Shown here one piece after another: positions 11,761 to 23,105 of a stretch of DNA of 64,000 nucleotides. The number at the start of each line of letters is the position of its first letter. The stretch's first letter is position 1. The notes under the pieces are model-generated. The model did not search any database, had not been told where the DNA came from, and saw nothing but the letters and a program-made list of their open reading frames with translations. This stretch comes from Palaemon carinicauda (taxonomy: Eukaryota; Arthropoda; Malacostraca; Decapoda; Palaemonidae). The translations under genes were made by a program, and so were the position numbers. The DNA is taken from positions 29,164,481 through 29,228,480 of the forward strand of contig NC_090730.1 of assembly GCF_036898095.1 (NCBI RefSeq), given 5' to 3'.

Positions 11761-12043
11761 TTCCGAGAGAACTCCCTCCACAACACGATCTACTCAGACA
11801 ACCACATGCCAACATCTTCCACAAAGCCGTAGTTTCGCTACGACTTCACGCCTGGAAACTATCCAGCATCTCCTCGCTGAGAGAGGATTTTCGCAACAAG
11901 TTGCGATCAGGATGTCTGGACATCTGCGAAAATCATCAGCAGCAGTCTACCAGGCAAAGTGGAAAGTCTTCTGTGGTTGGTGTCGTGGAAGGGGTATCTC
12001 TGCACTCAATGCCACTATTCCAACAATAGCGGAGTTCCTCGTG
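11711..12043 (+). pseudogene. YR of D, N-terminal part, split by element C
   Basis: This is the SAM-like N-terminal domain of the tyrosine recombinase, containing AVYQAKWKVFCGWCRGRG and IAEFLV. It is cut by the insertion of C, and the reading frame resumes at 23326 with YLRE (LREEMRLS in C). Joining context is supported by the intact equivalent in C at 18400-18430. Confidence 0.85.
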
Positions 12044-12235
12044 TTTGTTCCGTAACCGAAATACAAACCACGCTATTTACATTGGGTTTACTTTCGGCGT
12101 AGCTGAAATTGACGAGCCAATAGAATTTTAACGAGGGTTAACTACCCCCGCGCTAGTTAGCACGGGGGTAGGGGAAGGGGTAGCTTGCTACCCCTCCCCC
12201 CCCATACACCGGTGAGTTGTCTCACTTCACTTTTG
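12044..12235 (+). repeat. Left terminal repeat of C
   Basis: Bases from about 12083 to 12190 are inverted at 23160-23290, including ACTTTCGGCGTAGCTGAAATT and the polypurine/polypyrimidine block around CCCCCGCGCTAGTTAGC. The first 40 bases do not pair with the right repeat. They pair with the ICR at 23003-23040, which is diagnostic of DIRS architecture. Confidence 0.9.
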
Positions 12236-12354
12236 GCTCGGACGATGTGCAGACGTGTCTGTCTCTTGTCCTCGCTTTTGACAGCCTTAATCTTTTCTTT
12301 TGCTTTTCCTCAGACTGTGTGTTTGGAAGTTGGCCTCGCCCTTTTATCATCATC

Positions 12355-15300
12355 ATGGGCAAGTGCCCTGGACTCTCCGGCCGCCCCTGTGGTACCTTCA
12401 TGTCGGCGGTCGAAACGGATCCCCACACCCTTTGCCCGCAGTGTCGAGGTCAACGGTGTAACAAGGAAGTAACTTGTAGTGAGTGCAGGGAGTGGTCTAC
12501 CTCCCAGTGGGAGAGGTTTGCCCGGCGGCGTAAGAAGAAGTCCAAGAGAGACCTTTCTCCTTCAAGGGTTGCTTTGAAGGAGGAAGGCTCCAGGGACTCT
12601 TCTTCCGCCGGCCTCTCGTGAGAGACCGCCGAGTGGTAGTGTAGACCCTTGTTCTGTTTCCCGATTCTGAGGTGCGGGAGAGGGCGTCGCCTCACATAGC
12701 GGGGCGGCTCCCCCTCCTCCGGGGGAGGACTTTGATTCTCATGTTGATGACCCTAATTCTGTCTAATGATGATCTCTTTCAGCTTTGGGCTTCCTTGAGG
12801 CTTAAGGGCTTGCCGTCCAAGGAAGCCCTGTTTGACCTTATCCAGTTGGGGGCCGCTGTCAAACAGTCGCCGGTGATAGCAAGAGGTAGACCCTCTGTCT
12901 ATTGTCGACGTGGTTGTGGCAGAGGCTGCCGACGGGTCTGGTCAATCCTCTGCTGTGGCTGATGTTGCGGACGTTACTGAAGGCCCTCCTCCCCCTTCCG
13001 AACATCCTTCGAAGGGGGAGGTGGGTCCCACGGTCTCTCCTGCAGGTACGCCTCCCCCTCGGGGGAGCGCACTGACAGAGACTCCTCTTCGGAGGACCGA
13101 TGACCCTCGTGGCCGCCTTCGCCGTAAGGCTCGTCGTCCTCTTCGCCGCAGGGGCCTCCCGTCTCCCTATTAGGGAGTCAAGAGGCGCCTCTTCGAGTCG
13201 TCACCACCTCCTTCCTCTGATGAGGATTCTCCTCGTTGGGAGCGGACCGTAGCAGCCACGTCCTTGGACCTCTCCGGTGATCGCTCGCGATCTGCTACGC
13301 CTACCAGACCTTCCATCTCCAGCGCAGATGCGCAGCAGGTGCCTTCTGATCTCGTCATCCGACGGGCAACGGTCCCTTCGGGGCAAAGGGATGTCTCTCA
13401 CGGTGTGGGAGCTTCCCTTGCGCGTCAGGGTTCCCCTGTGCGTGAACGCGCAGTAGCACGTAAGCGCTCTCCAGAGTTGCAGCCACCTGACTCGCCGCGC
13501 CAGCGCTCACCTGCTCGTCATCGTTCGCCTGCTCGCCAGCGCTCTCCTGATCGTCAGCTCTCTCCTGCTCGCCAGCGCTCTCCGGTTAGCAGTCAACACC
13601 CTCCTGTTCTTGTTGCGCGCCCAGCGCGACAGCGGTCTCCTGAGTGCACACGATCTCCTGCTCGTCAGCGCGCACCTGCGCACCTGGTTCCTGATACACA
13701 CCCTGCGCGCCAACGCTTGCCTACGCGCCCTAGATCTTCGGCTCCGGACGCGGGCAAGGACCTGACTCCTCCTCGCCCATGCGTTCCTGCTCGTCCTTTT
13801 TCACCTGCACAACAGCGCTCACGCTCTCCAGCGCGCACTTCTAGAGTGCCCACGCGCCTTCATTTCCTGAGCCCGTACGCGAGCGTTCGCCTTTGCGCAT
13901 CGCCGCGCCACCTGATCCTGCGCCCTACCAGTCTACGCGTCGACATCCGCCTACGCGCCCGCGATCTCCTGTGTGTCCGCGATCTCCTGCGCGTCCGCGA
14001 TCTCCTGCGCGTCCGCGATCTCCTGCGCGTCCGCGATCTCTCGTCCGCGATCTCCTGCGCGTCTGTGATCTGCTCGTCCGCGATCTCCTGCGCGTCTGTG
14101 ATCTCCTGACGTCTGTGATCTCCTGCGTGTCTGTGATCTCCTGCGCGTCCGCGATCTCCTGCAGGTCAGCGATCTCCTGAGCGCGCACGATCCATCGCCT
14201 GCGCGCAAGCGCGCTCCTACGCGTCAGCGCCACCTTGACCTAGATCGCCATAAGTCTCCTACACGCACACTCGCCAAATCGCCTGTGCGCGGTCGTTCGC
14301 CTGCGCTTAATACGCGCCACCGTTTGCCGACGTGCCAGCGTTCGCCGACGCGCCATCGCTCGCCCACACGCCACAGATCTCCAGGACGCTATCAATCTCC
14401 TGCGCCTTGCTATTCTCCTGAGCAACAGCGATCTCCGCTTCCTGCATGCCCGCGCGTTCCTTCGCCTACGCGCCAACGCGTCCCCTTGCCTATGCGCCAA
14501 CGCGCCCGCAAGCGTTTATCCCCGCGCGACTATGCGCCCGCGCTCCAACAGCCTCATGCGCGTGATTCGTTGAATCCTCCTCCGCGCGACCCCCAGCGCG
14601 ACCCCCGTTATCACCGGGTTCCGCAGCTCGTGCCTGCGGCAGAGACGCGTGCTTCCAGATCGCTGTCAGGATCGCCACCGCGCAAGCACAGGTCTCTCTC
14701 TCAGGACCAGGAAGAGTCGTCGGAGAGGTCTAAGCAACTTTCTTCCCTTTCTTCTTTGCAGGTAGGCCCCGTTGCGTCCACTCCGAAGGGTCAGGAGATC
14801 CCCTTCCCTCCAGCGGGAATTACGGACACTGCGTCCATATCTCGTCAGTCTTGGTTTGGTCCTTTGATGAGAGCGGTGGTGCAGGCTATGAAGCCAGCCC
14901 TCACCGATCTGGGACTCAAGCCACAGACAGACTCGCCCCCGCTGAAGAGGAGAGGAGAGGAGTGGACTTCGTGGTGACTTCTCCCAGGGAGAAGTTGGTT
15001 CCTAAGAGGTCCGTCAGGAAGGCTCCATCCCCTTCGCAGTCGTTTTCTCCTTCTCCTGTAGACGAGGCCTTTCCGTCCTCAGGAGAATCCAGCAAGGTGG
15101 GGACCTCTTCCTCGGCACCAAGAGGAGAGACCCCTCCTCAAGGAGGAGAAGCGACTCGCGTGGAAGGTACCTTCCAGACCTCTTTGCTGGAGTCCTGTAT
15201 CCCGCCCAGGAGGGAATCCAAGGACTCAAAGACAATTCCGAAGTCGTCTTCGCGGATTCGTCAGGAACCAACCAGACCCCGGGAGAATGTCCACGTGTCT

Positions 15301-16281
15301 CCCCAAGAAGAGCCTCTGGGGACAGGAGACTTACCTGCCAGTCCGCAGGAGGGAGAGCAGCATGAGTCTGAGCACGCCTTCTGGCAGGTCTTGAATCTGA
15401 TGAGGCAGCTCAACAGGTTCAAGGACCCGTAGATCGCCCCTCGCGAGGGCAAGGACACAGTCCTGGACCGGGTCTCTGGTACTCAGAAGCCCCCGAAGGC
15501 CAGCGCGGCTTTGCCCTGGTCCCAAGGGGTGAAGAGTGCCAGAGACAAGGTCGATGCTCAGCTCTCAGACCTCGCCTCCTCCAGCCGTTCTTCTGCCGGG
15601 AACAGACTCCTCCCACCTCCTCGTTTACAGCAGAGGAGGTATTTTGAGATCATGGGGGAGTCCAGCCTAGCTCTTCCCCTCCACCACTCGGTGAAAGAGC
15701 TTACAAGGGGAGTTCCGCTTGACAAGCTCTCCGCCCGGCAGGTGACATTCTCGGCGTCTGAGATCCTGAGCCAGGAGAAGGTCGCGAAGTGTGCCATGCT
15801 GGCCACTTCGTGGCTGGATGTCTGGCTGAGTTCTCTGGGCATCCTATTGCACTCTGAGGACTTGTCTAAGGAGAGCAATAGGAAGGCCCTGGAGACCTTC
15901 CTACTCTCGGGTACTCGCTCCATCGAGTTCCTGGCCCATCAGGTTACCAACCTGTGGGCCAACTCGGTGTTGAAGCGTCGTGATGCGGTGACCGAGAAGT
16001 TCCACCCGAAGGTCCTCGCCGTGGATGTCTGCAGGCTCAGACACTCCTCCATCCTTGGAGGAAGCTTGTTTGAGCCCAAGGACATGGAACGCACAGCTGA
16101 GAGGTGGAGGAAGTCTAGCCAAGACTCGCTCCTCCAGAGGGCCCTCTCATCTTGGCCCTACAAGCCTCCAGCTCTGCAACAACATCAACAGCAGCCTCGC
16201 AGGACACCGAAGCAGGCTCCGGCAGCTAAGACCAAGGTGTCTAAGCCTCAGCGCTTTCCTGTCAAGGACGAGGGGCGGTAA
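12355..16281 (+). pseudogene. gag of C with SR-like repeat domain
   Basis: A plausible start is the ATG at 12355, giving a Cys-rich N-terminus (GKCPGLSGRPCGTF, LCPQCRGQRC, VTCSECREW) that looks like zinc ribbons. An acidic and Pro-rich segment with LFQLWASLRLKGLPSKEALF follows. About 13430-14560 is a long Arg-Ser-Pro repeat domain of the RQRSPAR type. Then come SWFGPLMRAVVQAMKPALTD, LLESCIPPRRESKDSK and a core with ALPWSQGVKSARDK and SLFEPKDMERTAERW. Stops include 12619, 13171 and an in-frame TAG at 15430. Frameshifts occur in the repeat domain. An RNA-binding or packaging role for Gag is family knowledge. The repeat domain's role is unknown. Confidence 0.78.
13430..14560 (+). repeat. GC-rich coding repeats (RSP-type) in C gag
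   Basis: Degenerate 9-18 bp units such as CGCCAGCGCTCTCCTGCT encode Arg-Gln-Arg-Ser-Pro-Ala. At 13965-14165 they tighten to an 18-bp unit built on GATCTCCTGCGCGTCCGC, about ten copies. Six frames stay open over long stretches because the units contain no stop words, which explains the overlapping antisense ORFs here. Confidence 0.9.
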
Positions 16282-16346
16282 GTCCTCCAGGGGAGGCAAA
16301 ACTCCTAGAGGGAGCAGCCGCGCCCATAAACGCTAGGAGTGGCAGT

Positions 16347-18090
16347 CCCCCCGCGTGTCCACTTGTGGGGGGATGCCTACAAAGTTGCGTGCACAGGTGG
16401 CAGCAACATGGGGCCGATTCCTGGACGGTCTCCATGATCGGCCAAGGTTATCGCGTCCCATTCACGACATCTCAACCTCCCCTAACAGTGAATCCAGTGT
16501 CGTTGAGCTCCTATGCCATGGGATCGGCAAAGGGGCTAGCCCTTCGGGCAGAAGTCGAGACCATGCTCAAGAAGGATGCTCTCCAGGTCGTCGTCGACGG
16601 CTCCCCAGGCTTCTTCAGTCGACTCTTTCTTGTGAAGAAGGCGTCTAGAGGCTGGAGACCCGTCATCGACCTCTCAGCTCTGAACAAGTTTGTCAAGCAA
16701 ACTTCGTTCAGCATGGAGACAGCGGACACGGTCAGACTTGCAGTGAGACCACAAGACTTCATGTGTACACTGGATCTGAAGGACGCGTACTTCCAGATCC
16801 CAATCCATCCGTCTTCCAGGAAGTACTTGAGATTCACCCTATTCAGCAAGACCTACCAGTTCAAGGTGCTGTGCTTCGGTCTCTCCACATCACCTCAGGT
16901 GTTCACCAGAGTGTTTACCCTGATTTCGTCATGGGCGCACAGGAACGGCATCCGTCTCCTCCGATATCTGGACGACTGGCTGATCCTGGCAGACTTGGAG
17001 TCGACCCTGACATGCTTCTGGGACTTTGCCAAGATCTGGGGATCATGGTAAATCTCGAGAAGTCCTCTCTGCAGCCGTCCCAGCGACTGGTTTATCTAGG
17101 CATGTTATTAGACACCAATCTCCACAAAGCCTTTCCATCAGACGACAGGATAGCAAGGCTGAGGAGGGTGGCAGAACCCTTCCTCAGGCGGGAAGAGCTT
17201 CCAGCCCAATCATGGTTGCATCTTTTAGGTCACCTGGCCTCCCTGGCCTGTCTGGTCCCGAACGGCCGTCTCAGGATGAGATCCCTGCAATGGCGGCTCA
17301 AGTCCCGGTGGAGTCAAGGCTCCGATTCCCCGGACTTTCTGGTCCCGATAGGACCCTCGGAACAGGCGGACCTGCGGTGGTGGCTGATCGACGAGAATTT
17401 GCGAAAGGGAGTGGATCTTCTCGTCCTTCCCCCGGATTTGACGCTGTTTTCGGATGCGTCAAAAGAAGGGTGGGGGCCCACATTCTGAACCAGAGGATCT
17501 CAGGCCTTTGGTCAGAATCAGAAAAGTACCTGCACATCAACCTACTAGAGATGAAGGCCGTATATCTGGCTCTTCAAAAGTTCCAACGGACCCTGGCGGG
17601 CCACTCCGTAGTGGTGATGAGCGACAACACCACGGTAGTGGCTTATATCAACAAGCAGGGAGGTACTTTTTCACAACAGCTATCCCATCTTGCGGTAGAG
17701 ATTCTGAGGTGAACCGAAGTCCACTCGATAACACTATCAGCTCGCTTCATTCCTGGCAAAAGGAATGTGCTCGCCAACAGTCTGAGCAGGGCTTCGCAGA
17801 TAGTGAGTACCGAGTGGTCTTTGGATCCTCAGATAGCCAACAAGGTCCTGACTTTGTGGGGTTCCCCGACGGTGGATCTGTTCGCGACAGCCTTGAATTT
17901 CAGGCTGCCTCTGTACTGCTCCCCAGTCCCGGACCCCAAGGCTCTCTGGCAAGATGCTTTCCAACAACGGTGGGACAACATCGACGTGTACGCCTTCCCA
18001 CCATTGTCTGATGAGAAGGGTGCTCAACAGGACTAGACTATCGGTCAACCTGTCTATGACCCTGAAAGCTCCGCTATGGCATCACGCGGA
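16347..18090 (+). pseudogene. RT - RNase H - methyltransferase-like ORF of C
   Basis: RT motifs are FLVKKASRGWRPVIDLSALN, LDLKDAYFQIPIHPS and RYLDDWLILAD (intact YLDD near 16965). A deletion of about 20 bases near 17005, compared with D, breaks the frame. RNase H has LTLFSDASKEGWG, NLLEMKAVY and VVMSDNTTVV. The last catalytic Asp region reads VLANSLSRAS where D has VLADNLSRAS. An in-frame TGA at 17710 replaces a Trp codon. The methyltransferase-like domain is VDLFATALNFRLPLYCSP through DVYAFPP. It sits in a different frame from gag, and the 3' end overlaps YR. Confidence 0.85.
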
Positions 18091-19262
18091 ATGGTTCCCG
18101 GACCTTCTGCAGCTCCTGACGGAGCTTCCGAGAGAACTTCCCCCACGACCCGAACTACTCAGACAACCCCACTCCAACATCTTCCACAAAGCCGTAGCCT
18201 CGCTTCGGCTTCACGCCTGGAGACTATCCAACGTCTCCTCATGGAGAGAGTCTTTTCGCAACAGGTTGCGGAGAGAATGTCTCGTCACCTGCGGAAGTCC
18301 TCTGCGGGAGTCTACCAGGCGAAGTGGAGAGTCTTCTGTGGTTGGTGTCGTGGGAGGGGTATCTCTCCACTCGATGCCACTATTCCAGCAATAGCGGAGT
18401 TTCTCGTTTATTTGCGGGAGGAAATGCGCCTTTCGGTCTCGACGGTGAAAGGCTATCGCCTAGCCTTAAGCCTGGCCTTTAGGCTGAAAGGAGTGGACAT
18501 TTCTTCCTCGATAGAACTCTCTCTACTCATACGTAGCTATAAGCTTACCTGCCCTCAGTCGGAAGTGAGACCTCCTCCATGGAACGTTGTTCGGGTTCTC
18601 AGGGCTCTTAAGAGACCTCCCTTCGAACCATTACGCCAGGCCTCTGATCGCCACATGACTTGGAAGACGGCTTTCCTGCTTGCGTTGGCCTCTGCCAAAC
18701 GAGATAGTGAACTTCATGGTCTCTCATACGACATCGCCCATTCAAGGGAATGGGGGGAGGTAACGTTTAGGTTCGTCCCGGAGTTTGTTGCTAAGACTCA
18801 GAACCCTGGAGTGCCGGACCCACGGTTCGACTCTTCAGGGTCACGAGTCTCCGTTCTGTAACAAGTGACCCAGACCATCTGCTATTATGCCCAGTGAGGA
18901 GTCTGAGGCGTTACTTGAAAAGGACAGCTGCAGTTCGTCCCCGCGTGCAAGCGTTGTTTGTTAGCACAGGCAGGACTAAGAGGAGGGTCACCAAGAACAC
19001 CATCTCGGCTTGGATTCGAAGGGTCATCCACCACGCCTTGAAAGCTGACCCTCCTCCGTCACGTCGCCCTAGGTCACACGACGTCAGGGGCATCGCTACG
19101 TCCCTGGCCTTCAAGAGAAACTTCTCTGTGACGCAGGTGCTACAAGCTGGGGTCTGGAAGCGTCAAACGACCTTCACAGCCCACTACCTGCAGGACGTGA
19201 CCCACAGGAGCCTCGATACCTTTTCTATCGGCCCTGTGGTGGCTGCACAACAGCTGGTCTAA
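18076..19262 (+). pseudogene. Tyrosine recombinase of C, one frameshift
   Basis: YR inserts the circular DIRS DNA. The N-terminal DNA-binding domain has VYQAKWRVFCGWCRGRG and REEMRLSVSTVKGYR. The first catalytic Arg lies in LASAKRDSELHGLS, the His-x-x-Arg box is HDVRGIATS, and the C-terminal box is GVWKRQTTFTAHYL with the probable nucleophile Tyr near 19185. A short deletion near 18838 (PRFDSSGSR versus the frame kept in E) moves the frame, giving two open pieces, 18076-18861 and 18894-19262. Length is about 395 codons, usual for DIRS YR. Confidence 0.9.
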
Positions 19263-19458
19263 CCTCAGGCTCCTTAATGGACAAGTAGCAGAAGGTTGAG
19301 GGCGTTGTTACCCGGTTTTAGTCTGCGTGAATGAAAGAGTATGTCTGGCCCTTAGTTCTTTCTTCATCCTCCCCTCTCTTGGGGAAAGTAGCATCCTGGT
19401 CTCCGCATAGCTGACCTCAACCTCTGCAGGTAAACCATGCTCCCTTGTGTTCCTAGTA
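19263..19458 (+). other. 3' untranslated region of C, before the Tigger insertion
   Basis: No gene. The sequence is conserved in D (24181-24385), G (36860-37060) and E (61940-62150), beginning with CTCAGGCTCC and including GTAAACCATG. It continues at 22549 beyond the DNA transposon. Confidence 0.8.
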
Positions 19459-22400
19459 CAGTGATGCATCAGGGTACGAAAGTAATCCGTTCAGGATGCG
19501 GTTTCGTATCCTGAGTCGTGTTTTACATGTAAATAGCCTAATTCGTTCCAAGCCTTACGAGAAGACACCTTTTCTTCCATAAACACGCTAAACTGTAGTA
19601 ATAAACATGCAATGCAGCCATTTCTATCATTCAATAATTAACCCAACCGTTAAAAACAGCTTAATCCATTCCAGAAACCACTATGAGATTATTTCTTTAC
19701 TACTGTATAAAAGTTAAGGTACTGTATGTAAAGCATTTAGATCAGTGAAGGTGTATTGTTACCTGTACGTACACCTAAATTAAGGATTGATACCTGTACT
19801 CTGAAAAAAAGGTTAGTGTAACAAAAAAGTTGAAACTTACCTTTTGATTGAGACGATGTCCGATAGCGAAGTCGCGGCAGAGGAGGATGGCCTAAGGCAG
19901 AAAACGTATCAAGTGACAGACTACGTACAGTAATTTACATACTTAACACATTAACACTTAAACTTTACGAAATAAAAAAATGGCAGAAATAATTAACACT
20001 TAACATTACGTATAGAAAACTATAAAATGAAAGAAAAAATTACTTTAACACTTAACGGTAACATAAAACTTAAAACGGAATTTTTTTTTGCTTTTTTATA
20101 ACTTTACGTTTTTCATATTTTCTAAATCTCTTCTACTTCTTTATCACTTTCTTTTTTCTGTTTCTTTTCTTTACTTTCACCTTCTAATTCTTCATCACTT
20201 TCTTTTTTTTCTTTCTTTTCTTTACTTTCACCTTCTAATTCTTCATCACGTCCTCTTTTCTGTTTCTTTTCTTCACTTTCACCTTCGTCTTGGCCTACTA
20301 ATACCGCTGGCCTCTTTAATAAGAAACTATCCATTGAAGCTTGTTTCTGCCTACTTTTCAACACATTTCTAAAATGCGTTAGGCAAACGTCATTGCAGTG
20401 TTGAAGCGCATGGTTGTTATAAACTTTTTCTGGATGTTCCTTTTCGACGTAGTCTGCCATTTTATGGAAACATGCAAGAATTTCCTTGATGTCTGCCATT
20501 TTCAAAGGTGTAACATCCTCCTCATCACCGCTAGAGAACTGTTCTTGAACATCACTCACTTGCATCGTCTCCAACTCCTTCAGGTCGTCCGTCGTCAACT
20601 CCTCGTGGTGCTCCTCGATAAGTTCATCTATATCCTCCGCGCTAACTTCCAGCCCCATGGACGTACCAAGATGTACGATGTCAGCCACCTCAGACTGCTG
20701 AATTGGTTCAGGATCGTCAACGATCTCGGCTTCGCCTCCAGGCTTCCCGAACCCCTCGAAGTCTCATGCAGAGACAGCATCAGGCCACAGCTTCCTCCAA
20801 GATGATTTTAGGGTACGCCTCGAAACTTCCTGCCAAGCGAGATCGATGAGTTTGAGGCATATCACGATGTTAAAGTGATCTTTCCAAAATTCAAGCAGAG
20901 TGAGGTTTGTACTCTCTGTGACTTGGAAACATCTCTGGAAGAGATGCTTCGTATACAATTTTTTAAAATTTGAAATAACTTGCTGGTCCATGGGCTGGAG
21001 GAGAGGGGTGGTGTTAGGCAGTAGATATAGGACCTTTATGAAGGAATACACGGCCAGAAGATATTCCTCGAGGCCAGGAGGGTGAGCTGGAGCATTGTCC
21101 AACACCAGCAGACATTTCATAGGGAGGCGGTTTTCTTCCAAATATTTTCGGACAGTCGGACCGAAGCAGACATTCACCCAATCAATGAACAGTTGCCTTG
21201 TTACCCAGGCTTTTGCATTCGCCCTCCACATCACGGGAAGGTTCTCCTTGATGACTTTGTGGGCTTTGAAGGCTCGGGGATTTTCTGAATGGTACACCAG
21301 CAGGGGCTTTATCTTGCAGTCCCCACTGGCGTTTGCACAAAAAGCAAGGGTAAGCCTGTCCTTCATAGGCTTATATCCGGGTAGCCTCTTCTCCTCCGCC
21401 GTGATGAACGTCCGACGAGGCATTTTCTTCCAGAAAAGCCCAGTTTCGTCACAATTGAAAACTTGCTGCGAACTGTAGCCTTCCTGCAGAGTCAACTCTT
21501 CAAACGTTTTAACAAAGGCTTCGGCGGCCTTCGTGTCCGAGCTGGCTGCCTCCCCATGCCGTACCACTGAATGGATGCCAGTCCTTTTCTTGAATTTCTC
21601 GAACCACCACGAGAAGCCTTGAACTCTGGGGGTTCCTGCTGGGATGTTCCTTCTCCTGCCCCTTCTTCGGCCTGAGCACGCACGAGATCACCGAAAATGG
21701 CGGAGGCCTTCTGGCAAATTGTAGTCTCAGTGATGGTGTCTCCTGAGATCTCTTTGTCCTTGATCCACAAAAGAAGCAGCCTCTCCATCTCGTCATGCAC
21801 GTCGGTTCTCTTGTTGGAGAAAATAGTGACGCCCTTAGAAGGTGTCGCTGCTTTTATGGCCGCCCTCTGCTTCAGGATGGTGCCTATCGTAGATGGATTC
21901 CGGCCATACTCCTTGGCGATTGCACTTAAACACATGCCAGACTCGTACTTTTTTACGATTTCAAGTTTCGTCTCCATCGAGAGCATGGTCTTCTTCTTTC
22001 CTTCGGCAACATTCTTGGGACCCATGGCTACAGTAATACGTAATATAATACACTACGTACGTTATATACAGTACTATGTATAGTAAACACTAATATAGTA
22101 CAGTGCACAGTAACGAATGTTTATTAACGATAACACGTGGCGTACGAATGTACTGTATATTAACACTAAGTCAAACAAGCGAAAGCACACAATGTCTGTT
22201 AACGATACCGCGGTCGGAACGAAAAGAGAGAGAGAGAGATGAACGCCCATGCGTAAGCAAGCTGGGATAGTTGCCGACCAATAGGAAAGCAGGATCTTAT
22301 GGTGTCAGCTAGCGTCTGAGTAGGGAGATAACCAATGGGTGAGCGGGAGGCTGTAAGTGAGTCTACCCAATTTCAAAGTCTGGCGGCGCGCGATTTTTAA

Positions 22401-22546
22401 AATTACTCTCGGCGAAGAGTTGGGATCTCGTAAGGTTTTCGTATCCTGAAATTTTATTCGTATACTGGGGCATAAAAATCTTCGAATCACTTTTCGCATC
22501 CTGAATTTTTCGTAAGCAGAAACTTTCGTATCCAGAGGTATCACTG
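19459..22546 (-). mobile_element. Tigger (pogo/TIGD-type) DNA transposon
   Basis: The terminal inverted repeats begin CAGTGATGCATCAGGGTACG on the left and, read inward, CAGTGATACCTCTGGATACG on the right, flanked by TA on both sides. Sister copies D, G and E show the empty site as TCCTAGTATTAAGTTAATACTG (shortest form in E near 62134), so only a TA was duplicated. The element is 3088 bp with one transposase gene on the minus strand. The outer 500 bases at each end are noncoding, with ATTCGT/ACGAAA-rich subterminal words. Confidence 0.95.
20104..22025 (-). pseudogene. Tigger transposase (DDE superfamily), two lesions
   Basis: It begins MGPKNVAEGKKK with a CENP-B-type helix-turn-helix (KLEIVKKYESGMCLSAIAKE) and a second helical DNA-binding region. 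The catalytic core shows the three acidic positions: FNCDETGLFWKKMP, LLVLDNAPAHP and TTPLLQPMDQQV. A C-terminal acidic/basic tail contains repeated GESKEKK units. Two lesions interrupt about 630 codons: a one-base loss near 21608, where the frame moves at the word SRG-WFEKF, and an in-frame TGA at 20764-20766, probably from an Arg CGA. Family knowledge: this enzyme excises and reinserts the transposon at TA. Few lesions suggest a recent arrival. Confidence 0.92.
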
Positions 22547-22548
22547 TA

Positions 22549-22999
22549 TTAAATTAATACTGTCGCGTCCCCCATACCCTGACGAAGTGGTATTGGGAAC
22601 GTCCTAGCCTAGATTCCTATCTAAAGTAGAGGGTTATAAACATTGAGTTATATACATTGTTCATCATTTATTCTTAATATGTTTTATGTTCATTTGAGTT
22701 ATATACATTGTTCATCATTTATTCTAAATATGTTTTATGTTCATTTCAGATTGACCGTGGTCATTGTTCAATAATAAAGACATTTGAATAAATGGACCAA
22801 GCTCTTATTTATAAAGGACTCCAGGTCAACTTCCTAGGACGAGTCACTTTCTATTCCTCCACACACAGCTTATGTAGGCCACACGTTCCTTGGGAGGCGC
22901 AGGACTCCCTTTCTCGAGTGCTACTCACTCGGAGTCTGAGTCCCCGGGTAAAGCCAAAGCCAGTAAGGCTGGGGACTTTCTACCCTTCCTAAGGGGTAA
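22549..22999 (+). other. 3' untranslated region of C, after the Tigger insertion
   Basis: No gene. It resumes with TTAATACTGTCGCGTCCCCC, conserved in D, E and G. Bases 22644-22745 hold two tandem copies of a unit of about 53 bases with the words TATATACATTG and TTCATCATTTATTC. The segment CCCCGGGTAAAGCCAAAGCC near 22942 is conserved in all family 2 copies. Confidence 0.75.
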
Positions 23000-23002
23000 G
23001 TC

Positions 23003-23105
23003 ACCCAATGTAAATAGCGTGGTTTGTATTTCGGTTACGGAACAAATGACAAATTCGGAGATAATTTGTATTTTTCCTAACCATACAAACCTTAGCTATT
23101 TACAC
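23003..23105 (+). repeat. Internal complementary region (ICR) of C
   Basis: The first half (CCCAATGTAAATAGCGTGG through CGGTTACGGAAC) is the reverse complement of C's left tip. The second half (GACAAATTCGGAG onward) is the reverse complement of C's right tip, and AAAT joins them. It is therefore the complement of a circle junction. In DIRS replication models the ICR guides closure of the single-stranded circle. Confidence 0.9.

Larger units (their letters stand above)
7684..12043 (+). mobile_element. DIRS retrotransposon D (family 2), 5'-truncated first segment
   Basis: The segment begins inside the Arg/Ser/Pro repeat part of gag. The left inverted repeat, leader and gag N-terminus present in C are absent. 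It continues through gag, RT, RNase H, the methyltransferase-like domain and the first third of YR, where it is cut by C after GAGTTCCTCGTG. D resumes at 23326 and, beyond H, at 43642. A diagnostic variant links the pieces: D's ICR reads AAATTCGTAG at 24724 and its right tip reads CTACGAATTTGTCA at 43921, where C, E and G have CGGAG/CTCCG. Confidence 0.85.

Noticed and set aside
13925..14233. Antisense ORFs across the gag repeats (also 14240-14500, 32216-32980)
   Set aside because: They arise because the GC-rich units contain no stop words in any frame. They have no conserved non-repeat sequence.
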